A stretch of DNA of 64,000 nucleotides from Microvirga pakistanensis (GTDB lineage: Bacteria > Pseudomonadota > Alphaproteobacteria > Rhizobiales > Beijerinckiaceae). The position numbers and the translations under genes were made by a program. Positions 32,677 through 41,220 of this stretch are shown here, piece by piece; the stretch's first letter is position 1, and the number at the start of each line of letters is the position of its first letter. Location of the stretch: positions 62,001 to 126,000 of the forward strand of contig NZ_SPJX01000186.1 of NCBI RefSeq assembly GCF_004458765.1, given 5' to 3'. The notes under the pieces are model-generated. The model saw only the letters and a list, made by a program, of their open reading frames with translations, made no database searches and was not told the origin of the DNA.

Positions 32677-33111
32677 ATGTCGCGTCAGTCGCCGTTTGGG
32701 CATCCGTTTCTGTTGGGCTTCGACGAGATCGAGCAGGCGCTCGACCGGGTCGCGAAAGCAGCCGGGGACGGCTATCCGCCCTACAACATCGAGCGCTTGC
32801 CCCGTACGGAGCATGCTCCGGAGCGTCTGCGCATCACCCTGGCTGTCGCTGGTTTCACCCAGGACCAGCTCGAGGTGACCCTGGAGGAGAACCAACTCGT
32901 CATCCGGGGACGTCAGTCCGACGACAAGACCAGGCACTTCCTTCATCGCGGCATTGCCGCCCGTCAGTTTCAGCGCACCTTCCTTCTTGTCGACGGCATG
33001 GAGGTTCTGGGCGCCGATCTGTCCAATGGCCTGTTGTCGATCGATCTCGTCCGGCCCGAGCCGGAGCGGATCATCCGCAAGATCAGCATCAGCGCTTCGG
33101 ACAAGGTGTGA
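32677..33111 (+). CDS. Small heat-shock protein (Hsp20 / alpha-crystallin family)
   Basis: A 144-residue holdase chaperone that binds unfolding proteins during stress. The rhizobial start is visible (MSRQSPFGHPFLLGFDEIE), then an alpha-crystallin domain of about 90 residues (PPYNIERLPRT through LVIRGRQSDD) and a C-terminal IRKISI segment, which corresponds to the I-x-I motif used in oligomer assembly. I chose the ATG at 32677 on family grounds; an in-frame ATG at 32626 would add 17 residues but sits in the loop of a hairpin. Neither has a clear ribosome-binding site, which fits thermal control of translation but does not prove it. Likely operon with the DUF1150 gene. Confidence 0.9.
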   Translation: MSRQSPFGHPFLLGFDEIEQALDRVAKAAGDGYPPYNIERLPRTEHAPERLRITLAVAGFTQDQLEVTLEENQLVIRGRQSDDKTRHFLHRGIAARQFQRTFLLVDGMEVLGADLSNGLLSIDLVRPEPERIIRKISISASDKV

Positions 33112-33138
33112 CGGCAGGGCCGCATCAAGGAGATGGCC

Positions 33139-33405
33139 ATGAACCACAACATCAACACTCCAGCCGGTCGGCCTTTGGAAGTGGCTGAGCTGGCGACCCT
33201 TGGCCTCGGCGAGATGGCCTATGTCAAGCCGCTGCGTTCCGACGAGGTGGCGCGCCTGTTCCCGCAGGCTCCCAAGCTCCAGCCGGGTATGGAGCTCTTC
33301 GCGCTCCTGTCCGCCAGCGGCCAGCCCATCCTGCTGACCGACAGCCGCGATGCGGCGGTGGCCAATGCCTGGGCCCACGATCTCACCACGGTGAGCCTGC
33401 ATTAG
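33139..33405 (+). CDS. DUF1150 family small protein
   Basis: An 88-residue protein of the DUF1150 family, which in alphaproteobacteria often follows an hsp20 gene. It has no cysteine, signal peptide or membrane segment. AAGGAG at 33127-33132 is six bases before the ATG at 33139, which I use in preference to the ATG at 33133 that abuts the ribosome-binding site. Function is unknown; cotranscription with hsp20 (27 bases apart) suggests a stress role. Confidence 0.85.
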   Translation: MNHNINTPAGRPLEVAELATLGLGEMAYVKPLRSDEVARLFPQAPKLQPGMELFALLSASGQPILLTDSRDAAVANAWAHDLTTVSLH

Positions 33406-33414
33406 CGATCGTCC

Positions 33415-33450
33415 TGAGCGCGGGCCGGAGGGCCGGCCCGCCCAAGCTCA
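33415..33450. terminator. Strong hairpin between convergent DUF1150 and hydrolase genes
   Basis: GCGGGCCGG (33420-33428) pairs with CCGGCCCGC (33433-33441) around AGGG, and the outer arms TGAGC (33415-33419) and GCTCA (33446-33450) also pair, leaving a four-base bulge. A short TTTT follows. It lies between two stops, so it can work in both directions. Confidence 0.75.
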
Positions 33451-33455
33451 GCTTT

Positions 33456-34217
33456 TCACGCAATCGCCTCGATGGCTCCGATCAGGCGCTCCAGGTCCTC
33501 GTCCCGGGACAGGCGGTGGTCTCCGTCGTTGATGAGCGTGAGCGAGACGCTGTCTCCCGGCAGGTGCTCCACCAGTTCCAGCGCGTGCTCCCACGGCACG
33601 TCCGGGTCCTCCATGCCCTGGAGGATATGGACGGGGCAGCCGGTCTGGATGGGCTTGCCCAGGAGAAGGTGGCGGCGTCCGTCTTCGATCAGCCTCTTCG
33701 TGATGGGGTAGGGCTCTTCCGAATACGCGGACGGGCGGTAATAGACGCCGGTCTCCTCGAGTGTGCGCCTCAGCTCGTCCGGAAAACGGTCCCACATCAG
33801 CTTTTCGGTCATGTCGGTGGCGGGCGCGATGAGGACGATTCCGGCGGGCGCGAGGGCCGGGCGGCCGTCCCTCAGATGGCGCGCGGCGAGAAGGGAGATC
33901 CAGCCCCCCATGGAGGACCCGACGAGAATGGGGCGCTCCTCGAGGAACCGTTCCATGACGGCAAGCGCCTCCTCCAGCCATCGGGAAATGGTGCCCTTCT
34001 CGAAATCGCCGCCCGACTCGCCGTGGCCGCTGTAATCGAAGCGCAGGAAGGCGCGGCCCTTGCGCTCGGCCCAGGAATCGATGGCGCTCGCCTTCGTGGC
34101 GCGCATGTCGGACTTGAAGCCGCCGATCCAGACCACCGGCGGCCCCTTGCCCTCCCGATGGAGCACGGCGATCCGGCGTTCGTCGGAACCCGACCCGACT
34201 GTGACGCTTTGCTGCAT
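33456..34217 (-). CDS. Alpha/beta hydrolase (ABHD10-like)
   Basis: A 253-residue serine hydrolase. The nucleophile lies in VGSSMGGW, the oxyanion segment in VWIGGFKSDM, and the catalytic histidine in INDGDHRLSR. FDYSGHGESGG is typical of the group. The pattern IGGFKSDMRATKA matches bacterial relatives of mitochondrial ABHD10, an acyl-thioesterase/esterase, but the substrate here is unknown. It is divergent from the glycosyltransferase gene. Confidence 0.85.
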   Translation of the reverse strand: MQQSVTVGSGSDERRIAVLHREGKGPPVVWIGGFKSDMRATKASAIDSWAERKGRAFLRFDYSGHGESGGDFEKGTISRWLEEALAVMERFLEERPILVGSSMGGWISLLAARHLRDGRPALAPAGIVLIAPATDMTEKLMWDRFPDELRRTLEETGVYYRPSAYSEEPYPITKRLIEDGRRHLLLGKPIQTGCPVHILQGMEDPDVPWEHALELVEHLPGDSVSLTLINDGDHRLSRDEDLERLIGAIEAIA

Positions 34218-34295
34218 GGTTAACCTGTCCTCAACTGCTTTGAAGCAAGGGTTTGAAGCGATTCTGTCATTTCTTTCGAGAAGGCTCTTACATCG

Positions 34296-35540
34296 GTGAG
34301 TTTTTCAGCGCGACCCGGCGGAGGAGCATCTTTCCCGTCGTCCCATATTCATCCCCTCGCTGGCCGGACCGTCCTGCAGGTCATTCCGGAGCTTGAGGCC
34401 GGCGGGGCGGAGCGCACCACCGTGGACATCGCCGAAGGCCTCGTCCATGCGGGCGCCCGGGCGCTGGTGGCGACCGAGGGCGGGCGGCTCGTGGGTGAGC
34501 TCCAGGCCAAGGGCGGCGTCTGGATTCCGTTCCCGGCGGCGTCGAAGAACCCCTTTTCCATGCTGCTCAACGTGCGCAGGCTCGCCGGGATCTGCCACAG
34601 GGAAGGGGTGTCGCTCGTCCATGCCCGCTCCCGGGCTCCGGCCTGGGTGGCCCTGGGCGCGGCGCGCAGCCTCAACATTCCGTTCGTGACCACCTATCAC
34701 GGCAGCTATTCCGGCCGCTCCTCGGTGAAGGTGCTCTACAACTCGGTCATGGCCCGGGGCGACGTGGTCATCGCGAACTCGCAGTACACGAGCAACCTGA
34801 TCCGTTCTCACTACCCCCAGGCCGCCGACCGGATCGGCGTGATCTACCGGGGAACGGACTTTCTGAGGTTTTCCCCCTCCGCGGTGGCGCCCGAGCGAAT
34901 CGAGGCCTTGAGAACGGCCTGGGACGTGGCGCCCCACGAACGGGTGGTGCTTCTCGCCGCCCGGCTGACCGGCTGGAAGGGTCAGAAGGTTCTCGTCGAG
35001 GCGGCCGCCAAGCTGCGCGACAAGGGCGTGACGGATGTGGCCTATATCCTGGCGGGCGATCCCCAGGGGCGGGAATCCTACGTGAAGGAACTGGACAGCC
35101 TGATCGCGGCCAGGAAGCTCAAGAAGATCGTGCGCCGGGTCGGACATTGCACCGATATGCCGGCGGCTTTCCTGGCGGCGGCCGTGGTGACCGTGCCCTC
35201 GACGGAGCCCGAGGCCTTCGGCCGCTCGGCGGTGGAGGCGCAGGCCATGGGCACGCCGGTGGTGGTCTCCGACCTCGGAGCCGTGCCGGAGACGGTGCTC
35301 GCGCCGCCCGCCGTTCCGCCGCAGGAGCGCACGGGCTGGCGGGTTCCGGCCGGCGATGCCGATGCTCTCGCGGAAGCGGTCGGGGCCGCCCTGAGCCTGG
35401 GCGCCAGCGCAAGAATCGCCCTGGGCACCCGGGCGAGAGCCCATGTGGAGCGCCACTTCTCGCTCGAACGCATGGTTTCGAGCACCCTCAATGTGTATTC
35501 CGCGCTTCTGGAGAGCTGGTCAGCCCACAGAACAAGTTGA
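34296..35540 (+). CDS. Family 4-type glycosyltransferase
   Basis: A 414-residue GT-B-fold enzyme. The N-terminal half has the GGAERTTVDIAEGL loop, and the C-terminal glycosyltransferase group 1 domain contains PSTEPEAFGRSAVEAQAMGTPVV, the EX7E-like nucleotide-sugar site. It probably adds a sugar to a lipid or polysaccharide in the cytoplasm; donor and acceptor are unknown. It starts with GTG at 34296. There are no other polysaccharide genes around it. Confidence 0.87.
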   Translation: MSFSARPGGGASFPSSHIHPLAGRTVLQVIPELEAGGAERTTVDIAEGLVHAGARALVATEGGRLVGELQAKGGVWIPFPAASKNPFSMLLNVRRLAGICHREGVSLVHARSRAPAWVALGAARSLNIPFVTTYHGSYSGRSSVKVLYNSVMARGDVVIANSQYTSNLIRSHYPQAADRIGVIYRGTDFLRFSPSAVAPERIEALRTAWDVAPHERVVLLAARLTGWKGQKVLVEAAAKLRDKGVTDVAYILAGDPQGRESYVKELDSLIAARKLKKIVRRVGHCTDMPAAFLAAAVVTVPSTEPEAFGRSAVEAQAMGTPVVVSDLGAVPETVLAPPAVPPQERTGWRVPAGDADALAEAVGAALSLGASARIALGTRARAHVERHFSLERMVSSTLNVYSALLESWSAHRTS

Positions 35541-35658
35541 CTTCCCGCCATTTTGCGCGAAATGTCAGTTCATTCTCGGCAACGTTGAGCATGCTGCAGA
35601 GGCTTTTGATCAAAGGTCTCCACCCCTCGACTGAGCCCTCAAACAGGAGATAAGAGCC

Positions 35659-36201
35659 ATTCGTCGTCCCATGAGACCCCTGCCGGTGCCGCAGAAAGAA
35701 GGACCGCGCGCCAACCGAGACATTCGCGGTGTTCGCGAAGTACAGCTGATCGATGATGCCGGGCAGAACCGGGGCGTGATGCCCTTCTTCGATGCCCTGC
35801 GGATTGCCGAGGATGCTGGGCTCGACCTCGTAGAGATCTCGCCGAACGCGACTCCTCCTGTCTGCAAGATCCTCGATTACGGCAAATTCCGCTTCCTCGA
35901 GCAGAAGAAGGCCGCCGAGGCGCGCAAGAAGCAGAAGACCGTCGAGGTCAAGGAAATCAAGTTGCGCCCGGGCATCGACGATCACGATTACGACGTCAAG
36001 ATGAAGGCCATGAAGAGCTTCTTCGAGGAAGGCAACAAGGTGAAGATCACCCTGCGCTTCCGCGGCCGCGAGATGGCGCACCAGGATCTGGGCCTCAAAG
36101 TGCTCGATCGCGTGAAGGCCGATGTGGGCGATCTCGCCAAGGTCGAGCAGGAGCCCAACTTCGAGGGCCGCCAGGTCGTGATGGTGCTGGCGCCCCGTTA
36201 A
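35659..36201 (+). CDS. infC: Translation initiation factor IF-3, ATT start
   Basis: IF-3 binds the 30S subunit and proofreads start-codon choice. The 180-residue protein has the N-domain ([18 protein letters not shown]), the lysine-rich linker ([14 protein letters not shown]) and the C-domain ending VVMVLAPR. The start is placed at ATT (35659) rather than the ATG four codons later: AGGAGA at 35645-35650 has a spacing of eight from the ATT, and the resulting MRRPMRPLP matches the family N-terminus. An ATT start is known in E. coli infC as the means by which IF-3 represses itself. First gene of the infC-rpmI-rplT-pheS-pheT block. Confidence 0.93.
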   Translation: MRRPMRPLPVPQKEGPRANRDIRGVREVQLIDDAGQNRGVMPFFDALRIAEDAGLDLVEISPNATPPVCKILDYGKFRFLEQKKAAEARKKQKTVEVKEIKLRPGIDDHDYDVKMKAMKSFFEEGNKVKITLRFRGREMAHQDLGLKVLDRVKADVGDLAKVEQEPNFEGRQVVMVLAPR

Positions 36202-36226
36202 GGGATTCCGGTTGCAGGCGAAAATC

Positions 36227-36260
36227 ATGGCCGTCGGAACCCCGGCGGCCATTGCCTTTT
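36227..36260 (+). terminator. Hairpin with T-run after infC
   Basis: ATGGCCG (36227-36233) pairs with CGGCCAT (36246-36252), followed by TGCCTTTT. It begins 25 bases after the infC stop and could end or attenuate the infC message before rpmI. Confidence 0.6.
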
Positions 36261-36261
36261 C

Positions 36262-36332
36262 GGGCGGCTTCTGCCATAAGCCGCCCTTCATCGAACCGCC
36301 CGGCCGTTAGGGCTGCCGTGGCGGTTCGTTTT
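36262..36332 (+). promoter_or_regulatory. Double hairpin upstream of rpmI-rplT (possible leader or attenuator)
   Basis: First hairpin: GGGCGGCTT (36262-36270) with AAGCCGCCC (36278-36286). Second: GAACCGCC (36293-36300) with GGCGGTTC (36320-36327), with inner CGGC/GCCG pairs (36301-36304 and 36315-36318), followed by GTTTT. The position just before rpmI-rplT fits a regulated leader, since L20 represses this operon in other bacteria through its leader RNA. I see no match to a named L20 leader family. Confidence 0.45.
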
Positions 36333-36404
36333 GCTCACAGCAGCAATGAATGGGCTGAAAGGGCGGTTCAAGCCGCTCCGGACGCCTGACCAAAGGAGAG
36401 CCAA

Positions 36405-36605
36405 ATGCCCAAGCTGAAGACGAAATCGGGCGCGAAGAAGCGCTTCAAGATCACTGGCACCGGCAAGGTCGTTTACGCCCAGGCCGGCAAGCGCCACGGG
36501 ATGATCAAGCGGAGCAACAAGCAGATCCGCAACCTGCGCGGCACCACGACGCTGTTCGAGGGCGACGCCTACAACGTGAAGAAGTACTTCCTGCCGAACG
36601 GCTAA
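36405..36605 (+). CDS. rpmI: 50S ribosomal protein L35
   Basis: A basic 66-residue ribosomal protein. [21 protein letters not shown] is the standard start, and [11 protein letters not shown] and VKKYFLPNG are typical of L35. AAAGGAGAG gives a strong ribosome-binding site. It is followed by rplT after 41 bases, as in most bacteria. Confidence 0.98.
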   Translation: MPKLKTKSGAKKRFKITGTGKVVYAQAGKRHGMIKRSNKQIRNLRGTTTLFEGDAYNVKKYFLPNG

Positions 36606-36646
36606 GGCGGTCTTCCACTCATCCCGGATTTTGAAGGAGTTTACCC

Positions 36647-37015
36647 ATGGCCCGCGTCAAACGGGGCGTTACCGCCCACGCCAAGCACAAGAAGGTTTTC
36701 AAGGCCGCCAAAGGTTTCTACGGCCGCCGCAAGAACACCATCCGCATCGCCAAGCAGGCGGTCGAGAAGAGCATGCAATATGCTACTCGCGACCGTCGCA
36801 ACAAGAAGCGCACCTTCCGCGCTCTCTGGATCCAGCGCCTCAACGCTGCGGTCCGCCTGCATGGCCTGACCTATTCCCGATTTATCGACGGTCTCGGCAA
36901 GGCTGGGATCGAGGTCGATCGCAAGGTCCTGTCCGAGCTGGCCATCCACGAGCCGGCGGCTTTCGCCGCCTACGTGGAGCGCGCCAAGGCCGCCCTGCCT
37001 CAGCAGGCCGCTTAA
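36647..37015 (+). CDS. rplT: 50S ribosomal protein L20
   Basis: A 122-residue 23S-rRNA-binding protein needed early in 50S assembly. [30 protein letters not shown] is the typical N-terminal extension, and [21 protein letters not shown] the globular part. GAAGGAG precedes the ATG. A strong hairpin after the stop separates it from pheS. Confidence 0.98.
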   Translation: MARVKRGVTAHAKHKKVFKAAKGFYGRRKNTIRIAKQAVEKSMQYATRDRRNKKRTFRALWIQRLNAAVRLHGLTYSRFIDGLGKAGIEVDRKVLSELAIHEPAAFAAYVERAKAALPQQAA

Positions 37016-37032
37016 TCGGATAGACCAGCTTT

Positions 37033-37061
37033 CGGTGCGGCTGGCTCGTTCAGCCGCACCG
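37033..37061 (+). terminator. Terminator-like hairpin after rplT
   Basis: CGGTGCGGCTG (37033-37043) pairs perfectly with CAGCCGCACCG (37051-37061) around a seven-base loop. The following sequence is CCTTACTCCCCC rather than a T-run. It lies between rplT and pheS. Confidence 0.7.
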
Positions 37062-37193
37062 CCTTACTCCCCCTTCTCCGAGACCATCCGCGCTGACGGC
37101 TGATCGCTGTCGGTTGCGACCACGCGGCTCGGACGACTTCACGGTTCCCGCGCCGCGCCTCACTTGAAGCGCTTAGCATCTGGCTAGGGACCG

Positions 37194-38276
37194 ATGACCG
37201 ATCTCAACCAACTCGAACGTGACCTGCTTTCCCAGGTCGAAGCCGCCGGCGACGAAGCGGCCCTGGAATCCGTGCGCGTGTCCGCCCTCGGCAAGAAGGG
37301 CTCCGTGTCTGATCTCCTGAAAACCCTCGGCGCGATGACGCCGGAGGAGCGCAAGGAGCGCGGCCCCCTCATCAACGGCCTGCGCGACAAGGTGCAGGGC
37401 GCGATCGCCGCCAAGAAGGAGACCCTTGCCGAGGCGGCGCTCGAGGCCCGTCTTGCCGCCGAGCGCATCGACGTGACGCTGCCCGTGCCGGAAGCGCCGG
37501 AAGCCCGCGGCCGCATCCACCCGATCAGCCAGGTGATCGAGGAGCTGACGGCGATCTTCGCCGATATGGGCTTCTCCGTGGCCGAGGGGCCGGATATCGA
37601 GACGGATTATCTCAACTTCACGGCGCTCAACTTCCCCGAAGGCCATCCGGCCCGCGAGATGCACGACACCTTCTTCCTCGCCCCCGACGAGAAGGGCGAG
37701 CGCAAGGTGCTGCGCACCCACACCTCGCCCGTGCAGGTGCGCACGATGACCTCGAAGGCGCCGCCGATCCGGGTGATCATTCCCGGCCGCACCTATCGGC
37801 ACGACTCGGACCAGACCCACACGCCGATGTTCCATCAGGTGGAAGGCCTCGTCATCGACAAGTCGGCCAACATCGCGCACATGAAGTGGATCCTCGAGGA
37901 GTTCTGCAAGGCCTTCTTCGAGGTCGAGCGGGTGAAGATGCGCTTCCGCCCGTCCTTCTTCCCCTTCACCGAGCCGTCGGCGGAAGTCGACATTCAGTGC
38001 TCGCGAAAAGGTGGCGAGATCCGCTTCGGCGAGGGCAACGACTGGCTCGAGATCCTCGGCTGCGGCATGGTGCACCCGAACGTGCTGCGGAACTGCGGCC
38101 TCGATCCCGATGAGGTCCAGGGCTTTGCCTGGGGCATGGGCATCGACCGCATCGCCATGCTGAAATACGGCATGCCGGATCTGCGACCCTTCTTCGAGGC
38201 CGATATGCGCTGGCTGAACCATTACGGCTTCCGCCCGCTCGACATTCCGTCCCTCGTCAGTGGGCTGACGAGCTAA
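37194..38276 (+). CDS. pheS: Phenylalanine-tRNA ligase alpha subunit
   Basis: Catalytic subunit of the alpha2-beta2 enzyme that charges tRNA-Phe. The 360-residue protein has the N-terminal coiled coil (about 1-90), motif 2 [12 protein letters not shown], the substrate-contacting VEGLVIDK segment, [16 protein letters not shown], and motif 3 [14 protein letters not shown]. The ATG at 37194 follows AGGGA. A small exported-protein gene sits between it and pheT. Confidence 0.97.
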   Translation: MTDLNQLERDLLSQVEAAGDEAALESVRVSALGKKGSVSDLLKTLGAMTPEERKERGPLINGLRDKVQGAIAAKKETLAEAALEARLAAERIDVTLPVPEAPEARGRIHPISQVIEELTAIFADMGFSVAEGPDIETDYLNFTALNFPEGHPAREMHDTFFLAPDEKGERKVLRTHTSPVQVRTMTSKAPPIRVIIPGRTYRHDSDQTHTPMFHQVEGLVIDKSANIAHMKWILEEFCKAFFEVERVKMRFRPSFFPFTEPSAEVDIQCSRKGGEIRFGEGNDWLEILGCGMVHPNVLRNCGLDPDEVQGFAWGMGIDRIAMLKYGMPDLRPFFEADMRWLNHYGFRPLDIPSLVSGLTS

Positions 38277-38288
38277 GAAGGATCGTCC

Positions 38289-38690
38289 ATGCGGCACCTC
38301 CCGATCATTCTTGCAGGATCGCTGCTCGTTCTCCCCGGCGCACAGGCACGTGAGCGTAGGATCGACGTCCCCGTCATTGTTGGGGGAGACCGTAACTTCG
38401 ATGCGTGCTCGTCGGTGGGGCAGATCGTCGGCCTTGATCCGAAAGGTGACGGCTTCCTGTCGGTTCGCAGCGGGCCTGGCGGCAAGCCGTATCGCGAGAT
38501 TGATCGGCTCTACAATGGCAACCAGGTGTTCATCTGCGGCGACAAGGGACCCTGGCTTGCCGTTGTGTATGGAGCATCCTCCGATGGTACCTGCGGCGTC
38601 AGTACGCCATGGACTATCCGCCAGCCCTATACAGGCCCCTGTAATGCCGGCTGGATCCATTCCCGTTACGTCCGGGTCATTGCCGGATAG
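38289..38690 (+). CDS. Secreted bacterial SH3-domain protein
   Basis: A 133-residue protein with a cleavable signal peptide (about 1-20, PGAQA) and one bacterial SH3 domain: VGLDPKGDGFLSVRSGPGGKPYREIDRLYNGNQVFICGDKGPWLAVVY. Four cysteines in the mature part (in DACSSV, FICGDK, GTCGVS and GPCNAG) suggest two disulfides in the periplasm. SH3b domains of this kind bind cell wall or peptides. It lies 12 bases after pheS and 34 before pheT, with its own GAAGGA site. This interrupts the usual pheS-pheT adjacency, and a link to tRNA charging is not evident. Confidence 0.82.
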   Translation: MRHLPIILAGSLLVLPGAQARERRIDVPVIVGGDRNFDACSSVGQIVGLDPKGDGFLSVRSGPGGKPYREIDRLYNGNQVFICGDKGPWLAVVYGASSDGTCGVSTPWTIRQPYTGPCNAGWIHSRYVRVIAG

Positions 38691-38724
38691 CTGAACAAGC
38701 CTTTCAAGGCGCACGAGATTAGCG

Positions 38725-41148
38725 ATGAAATTCACTCTCTCCTGGCTCAAGGATCACCTCGACACCACGGCCTCTCTCGACGAGATCGTCGAGACGCTCA
38801 CGCGCATCGGCCTCGAGGTCGAAGGCGTCGAGGACAAGGCGAAGACGCTGGCGCCCTACATGATCGCCCATGTGATCTCCGCCGAGCAGCATCCGAATGC
38901 CGATAGGCTTCGCGTGTGCATGGTCGATACCGGCGAAGGCCGCCCGATCCAGGTCGTCTGCGGCGCGCCGAACGCCCGCACCGGCATGAAGAGCGTGTTC
39001 GCGCCTCCGGGCACCTACATCCCGGGCAAGAACATCACGCTCGGCGTCGGCACCATTCGCGGCGTCGAGAGCGCGGGCATGCTGTGCTCGGCGGCCGAGC
39101 TCGAAATCTCCGACGATCACGACGGCATCATCGAGCTGCCGGAGACTGCACCGGTCGGCACCGCCTACGCCGCCTATGCCGGCCTCGACGATCCGGTGAT
39201 CGAGATCAACCTCACGCCGAACCGTCCCGACTGCACCTCGATCTTCGGCATCGCCCGCGATCTCGCGGCCGCCGGTCTCGGCACGCTGAAGGGCGGCGAC
39301 GTTCCTTCCGTTGCCGGCAAGGGTGCGTGCCCCGTGTCGGTGACCCTCGACCTCTCGCCCGAGGATGCGAAACTCTGCCCCGCCTTCGCGCTGCGCCTCG
39401 TGCGCGGCGTGAAGAACGGCCCGTCGCCGGAATGGATGCAGCGCCGCCTGCTCGCCATCGGCCTTCGCCCGATCAACGCGCTCGTGGACATCACCAATTA
39501 CGTGACCTTCGACCGGGGCCGTCCTCTGCACGTGTTCGATCTCAAGAAGGTGAAGGGGAACCTCACCGTTCGGCGCGCCCGGGACGGCGAGGAGGTGCTG
39601 GCGCTCGACGGGCGTACCTACACGCTCGATTCCGGCACCGTGGTGATCGCCGACGAGAGCGGCGTCGAATCCATCGCCGGCATCATGGGCGGCGAGCATT
39701 CCGGTTCGGACGAGGGCACCACCGACGTGCTGATTGAATCCGCGCTCTGGGATCCGCTGAACATCGCGCAGTCGGGCCGAAAGCTCGGGATCATCACTGA
39801 CGCCCGCTACCGCTTCGAACGTGGTGTCGATCCGGCCTTCACGGTGCCCGGTCTCGATCTCGCGACGAAGATGGTCATCGACCTCTGCGGCGGTGAGCCG
39901 ACCGAGGCCGTCGTTGCTGGCCAGGTGCCCGACACCGCGCGCGTCATCGCATTCCCATGGTCGGAAGTGCCGCGCCTGTCGGGGCTCGACGTGAAACCCG
40001 CCGAGTCCGAAGAGATCCTGAAGAAGCTCGGCTTCCGGGTCGAAGGCTCGGGCGAGCGCGTGAACGTCACGCCCCCGTCCTGGCGCCCGGACATCGAGGG
40101 CAAGGCGGATCTCGTCGAGGAGGTGATCCGCATCGCCGGCGTCGACCGCATCGAGCCGCAGCCGCTGCCGCGCCTCGAGGCCGCCGTCGCCAAGCCGATC
40201 CTCACGCTGATCCAGAAGCGCACCCGTCTCGCGCGCCGGGCGCTTGCCGTGCGCGGGTTGGTGGAGGCCATCACGTGGTCCTTCATCTCCCGCCAGGAGG
40301 CCGAGCTCTTCGGCGGCGGCGATGCGCGCCTGGCGCTCGCCAACCCGATCGCGGCGGAGCTCTCCGACATGCGTCCGAGCCTGCTGCCGGGTCTGCTCAA
40401 GGCCGCCCAGCGCAACGCGGATCGGGGCTTCGGCGATGTGGCGCTCTTCGAGGTCGGCCAGACCTTCGCGTCGGACGAGCCCGAAGGCCAGTCGATCAAG
40501 GCGGCCGCCGTGCGGCGCGGCACGGCGCGCGCGGAAGGCGTCGGGCGTCATTGGGACGGTGGTGCCCAGAACGTCGATGCCTTCGACGCCAAGGCGGACG
40601 TGCTGGCCCTGCTCGCGGCGCTCGGCATTCCGGCCGGCGGTCTTCAGATCGTCGCCGGCGGCCCGGCCTGGTTCCATCCGGGCCGCTCGGGCACGCTCCA
40701 GTTCGGCCCGAAGAACGTGGTCGGCGCCTTCGGCGAGGTCCACCCGAAGATCCTGAAGGCTCTCGACCTGAAGGGTCCGATGGTGGCCTTCGAGCTCAAT
40801 CTCGATGCGCTCGTGCCCCCGAAGGCGAAGCCCACCAAGATGAAGCCGAAGCTGAGCCTGCCCGATTTCCAGCCGCTCACCCGCGACTTCGCCTTCGTGG
40901 TCGGCCGCAGCGTGGCGGCGGCCGACATCGTGAAGGCGGCTCAAGGAGCCGAGCGTCAGCTCATCGTGGGAGTCGACGTGTTCGACGTGTACGAGGGCAC
41001 CGGCATCGACCCGGACAAGAAGTCCGTGGCCATTGCCGTCACCCTGCAGCCCACCGAAAAGACGCTGACCGACGTGGAGATCGAGGCCGTCTCGGCCAAG
41101 ATCGTCGCCGAGGTTTCCAAGAAGACCGGCGCGGTGCTGCGGTCCTGA
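38725..41148 (+). CDS. pheT: Phenylalanine-tRNA ligase beta subunit
   Basis: An 807-residue subunit with the standard bacterial domain order: N-terminal tRNA-binding OB domain ([29 protein letters not shown]), B3/B4 editing domain, B5, catalytic-like core ([19 protein letters not shown]) and the C-terminal anticodon-binding domain ([15 protein letters not shown]). It works with PheS in the cytoplasm. A short palindromic repeat follows the stop. Confidence 0.97.
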   Translation: MKFTLSWLKDHLDTTASLDEIVETLTRIGLEVEGVEDKAKTLAPYMIAHVISAEQHPNADRLRVCMVDTGEGRPIQVVCGAPNARTGMKSVFAPPGTYIPGKNITLGVGTIRGVESAGMLCSAAELEISDDHDGIIELPETAPVGTAYAAYAGLDDPVIEINLTPNRPDCTSIFGIARDLAAAGLGTLKGGDVPSVAGKGACPVSVTLDLSPEDAKLCPAFALRLVRGVKNGPSPEWMQRRLLAIGLRPINALVDITNYVTFDRGRPLHVFDLKKVKGNLTVRRARDGEEVLALDGRTYTLDSGTVVIADESGVESIAGIMGGEHSGSDEGTTDVLIESALWDPLNIAQSGRKLGIITDARYRFERGVDPAFTVPGLDLATKMVIDLCGGEPTEAVVAGQVPDTARVIAFPWSEVPRLSGLDVKPAESEEILKKLGFRVEGSGERVNVTPPSWRPDIEGKADLVEEVIRIAGVDRIEPQPLPRLEAAVAKPILTLIQKRTRLARRALAVRGLVEAITWSFISRQEAELFGGGDARLALANPIAAELSDMRPSLLPGLLKAAQRNADRGFGDVALFEVGQTFASDEPEGQSIKAAAVRRGTARAEGVGRHWDGGAQNVDAFDAKADVLALLAALGIPAGGLQIVAGGPAWFHPGRSGTLQFGPKNVVGAFGEVHPKILKALDLKGPMVAFELNLDALVPPKAKPTKMKPKLSLPDFQPLTRDFAFVVGRSVAAADIVKAAQGAERQLIVGVDVFDVYEGTGIDPDKKSVAIAVTLQPTEKTLTDVEIEAVSAKIVAEVSKKTGAVLRS

Positions 41149-41160
41149 TCCCGATCCGTC

Positions 41161-41183
41161 ATGCCCGGCCCTGTGCCGGGCAT
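41161..41183. repeat. Palindromic repeat after pheT
   Basis: ATGCCCGGC (41161-41169) pairs perfectly with GCCGGGCAT (41175-41183) around the pentaloop CCTGT. It is one of several related hairpins in this window and lies between the convergent pheT and moeB stops, where it may end transcription. Confidence 0.7.
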
Positions 41184-41220
41184 TCGCGTCCTCAGGAACG
41201 GCGTGGGGCCGGGACGTGGA

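Noticed and set aside
37062-37193. Phenylalanine leader peptide or attenuator before pheS
   Set aside because: No run of Phe codons with a start and ribosome-binding site, and no antiterminator pairing is visible; only the hairpin after rplT.
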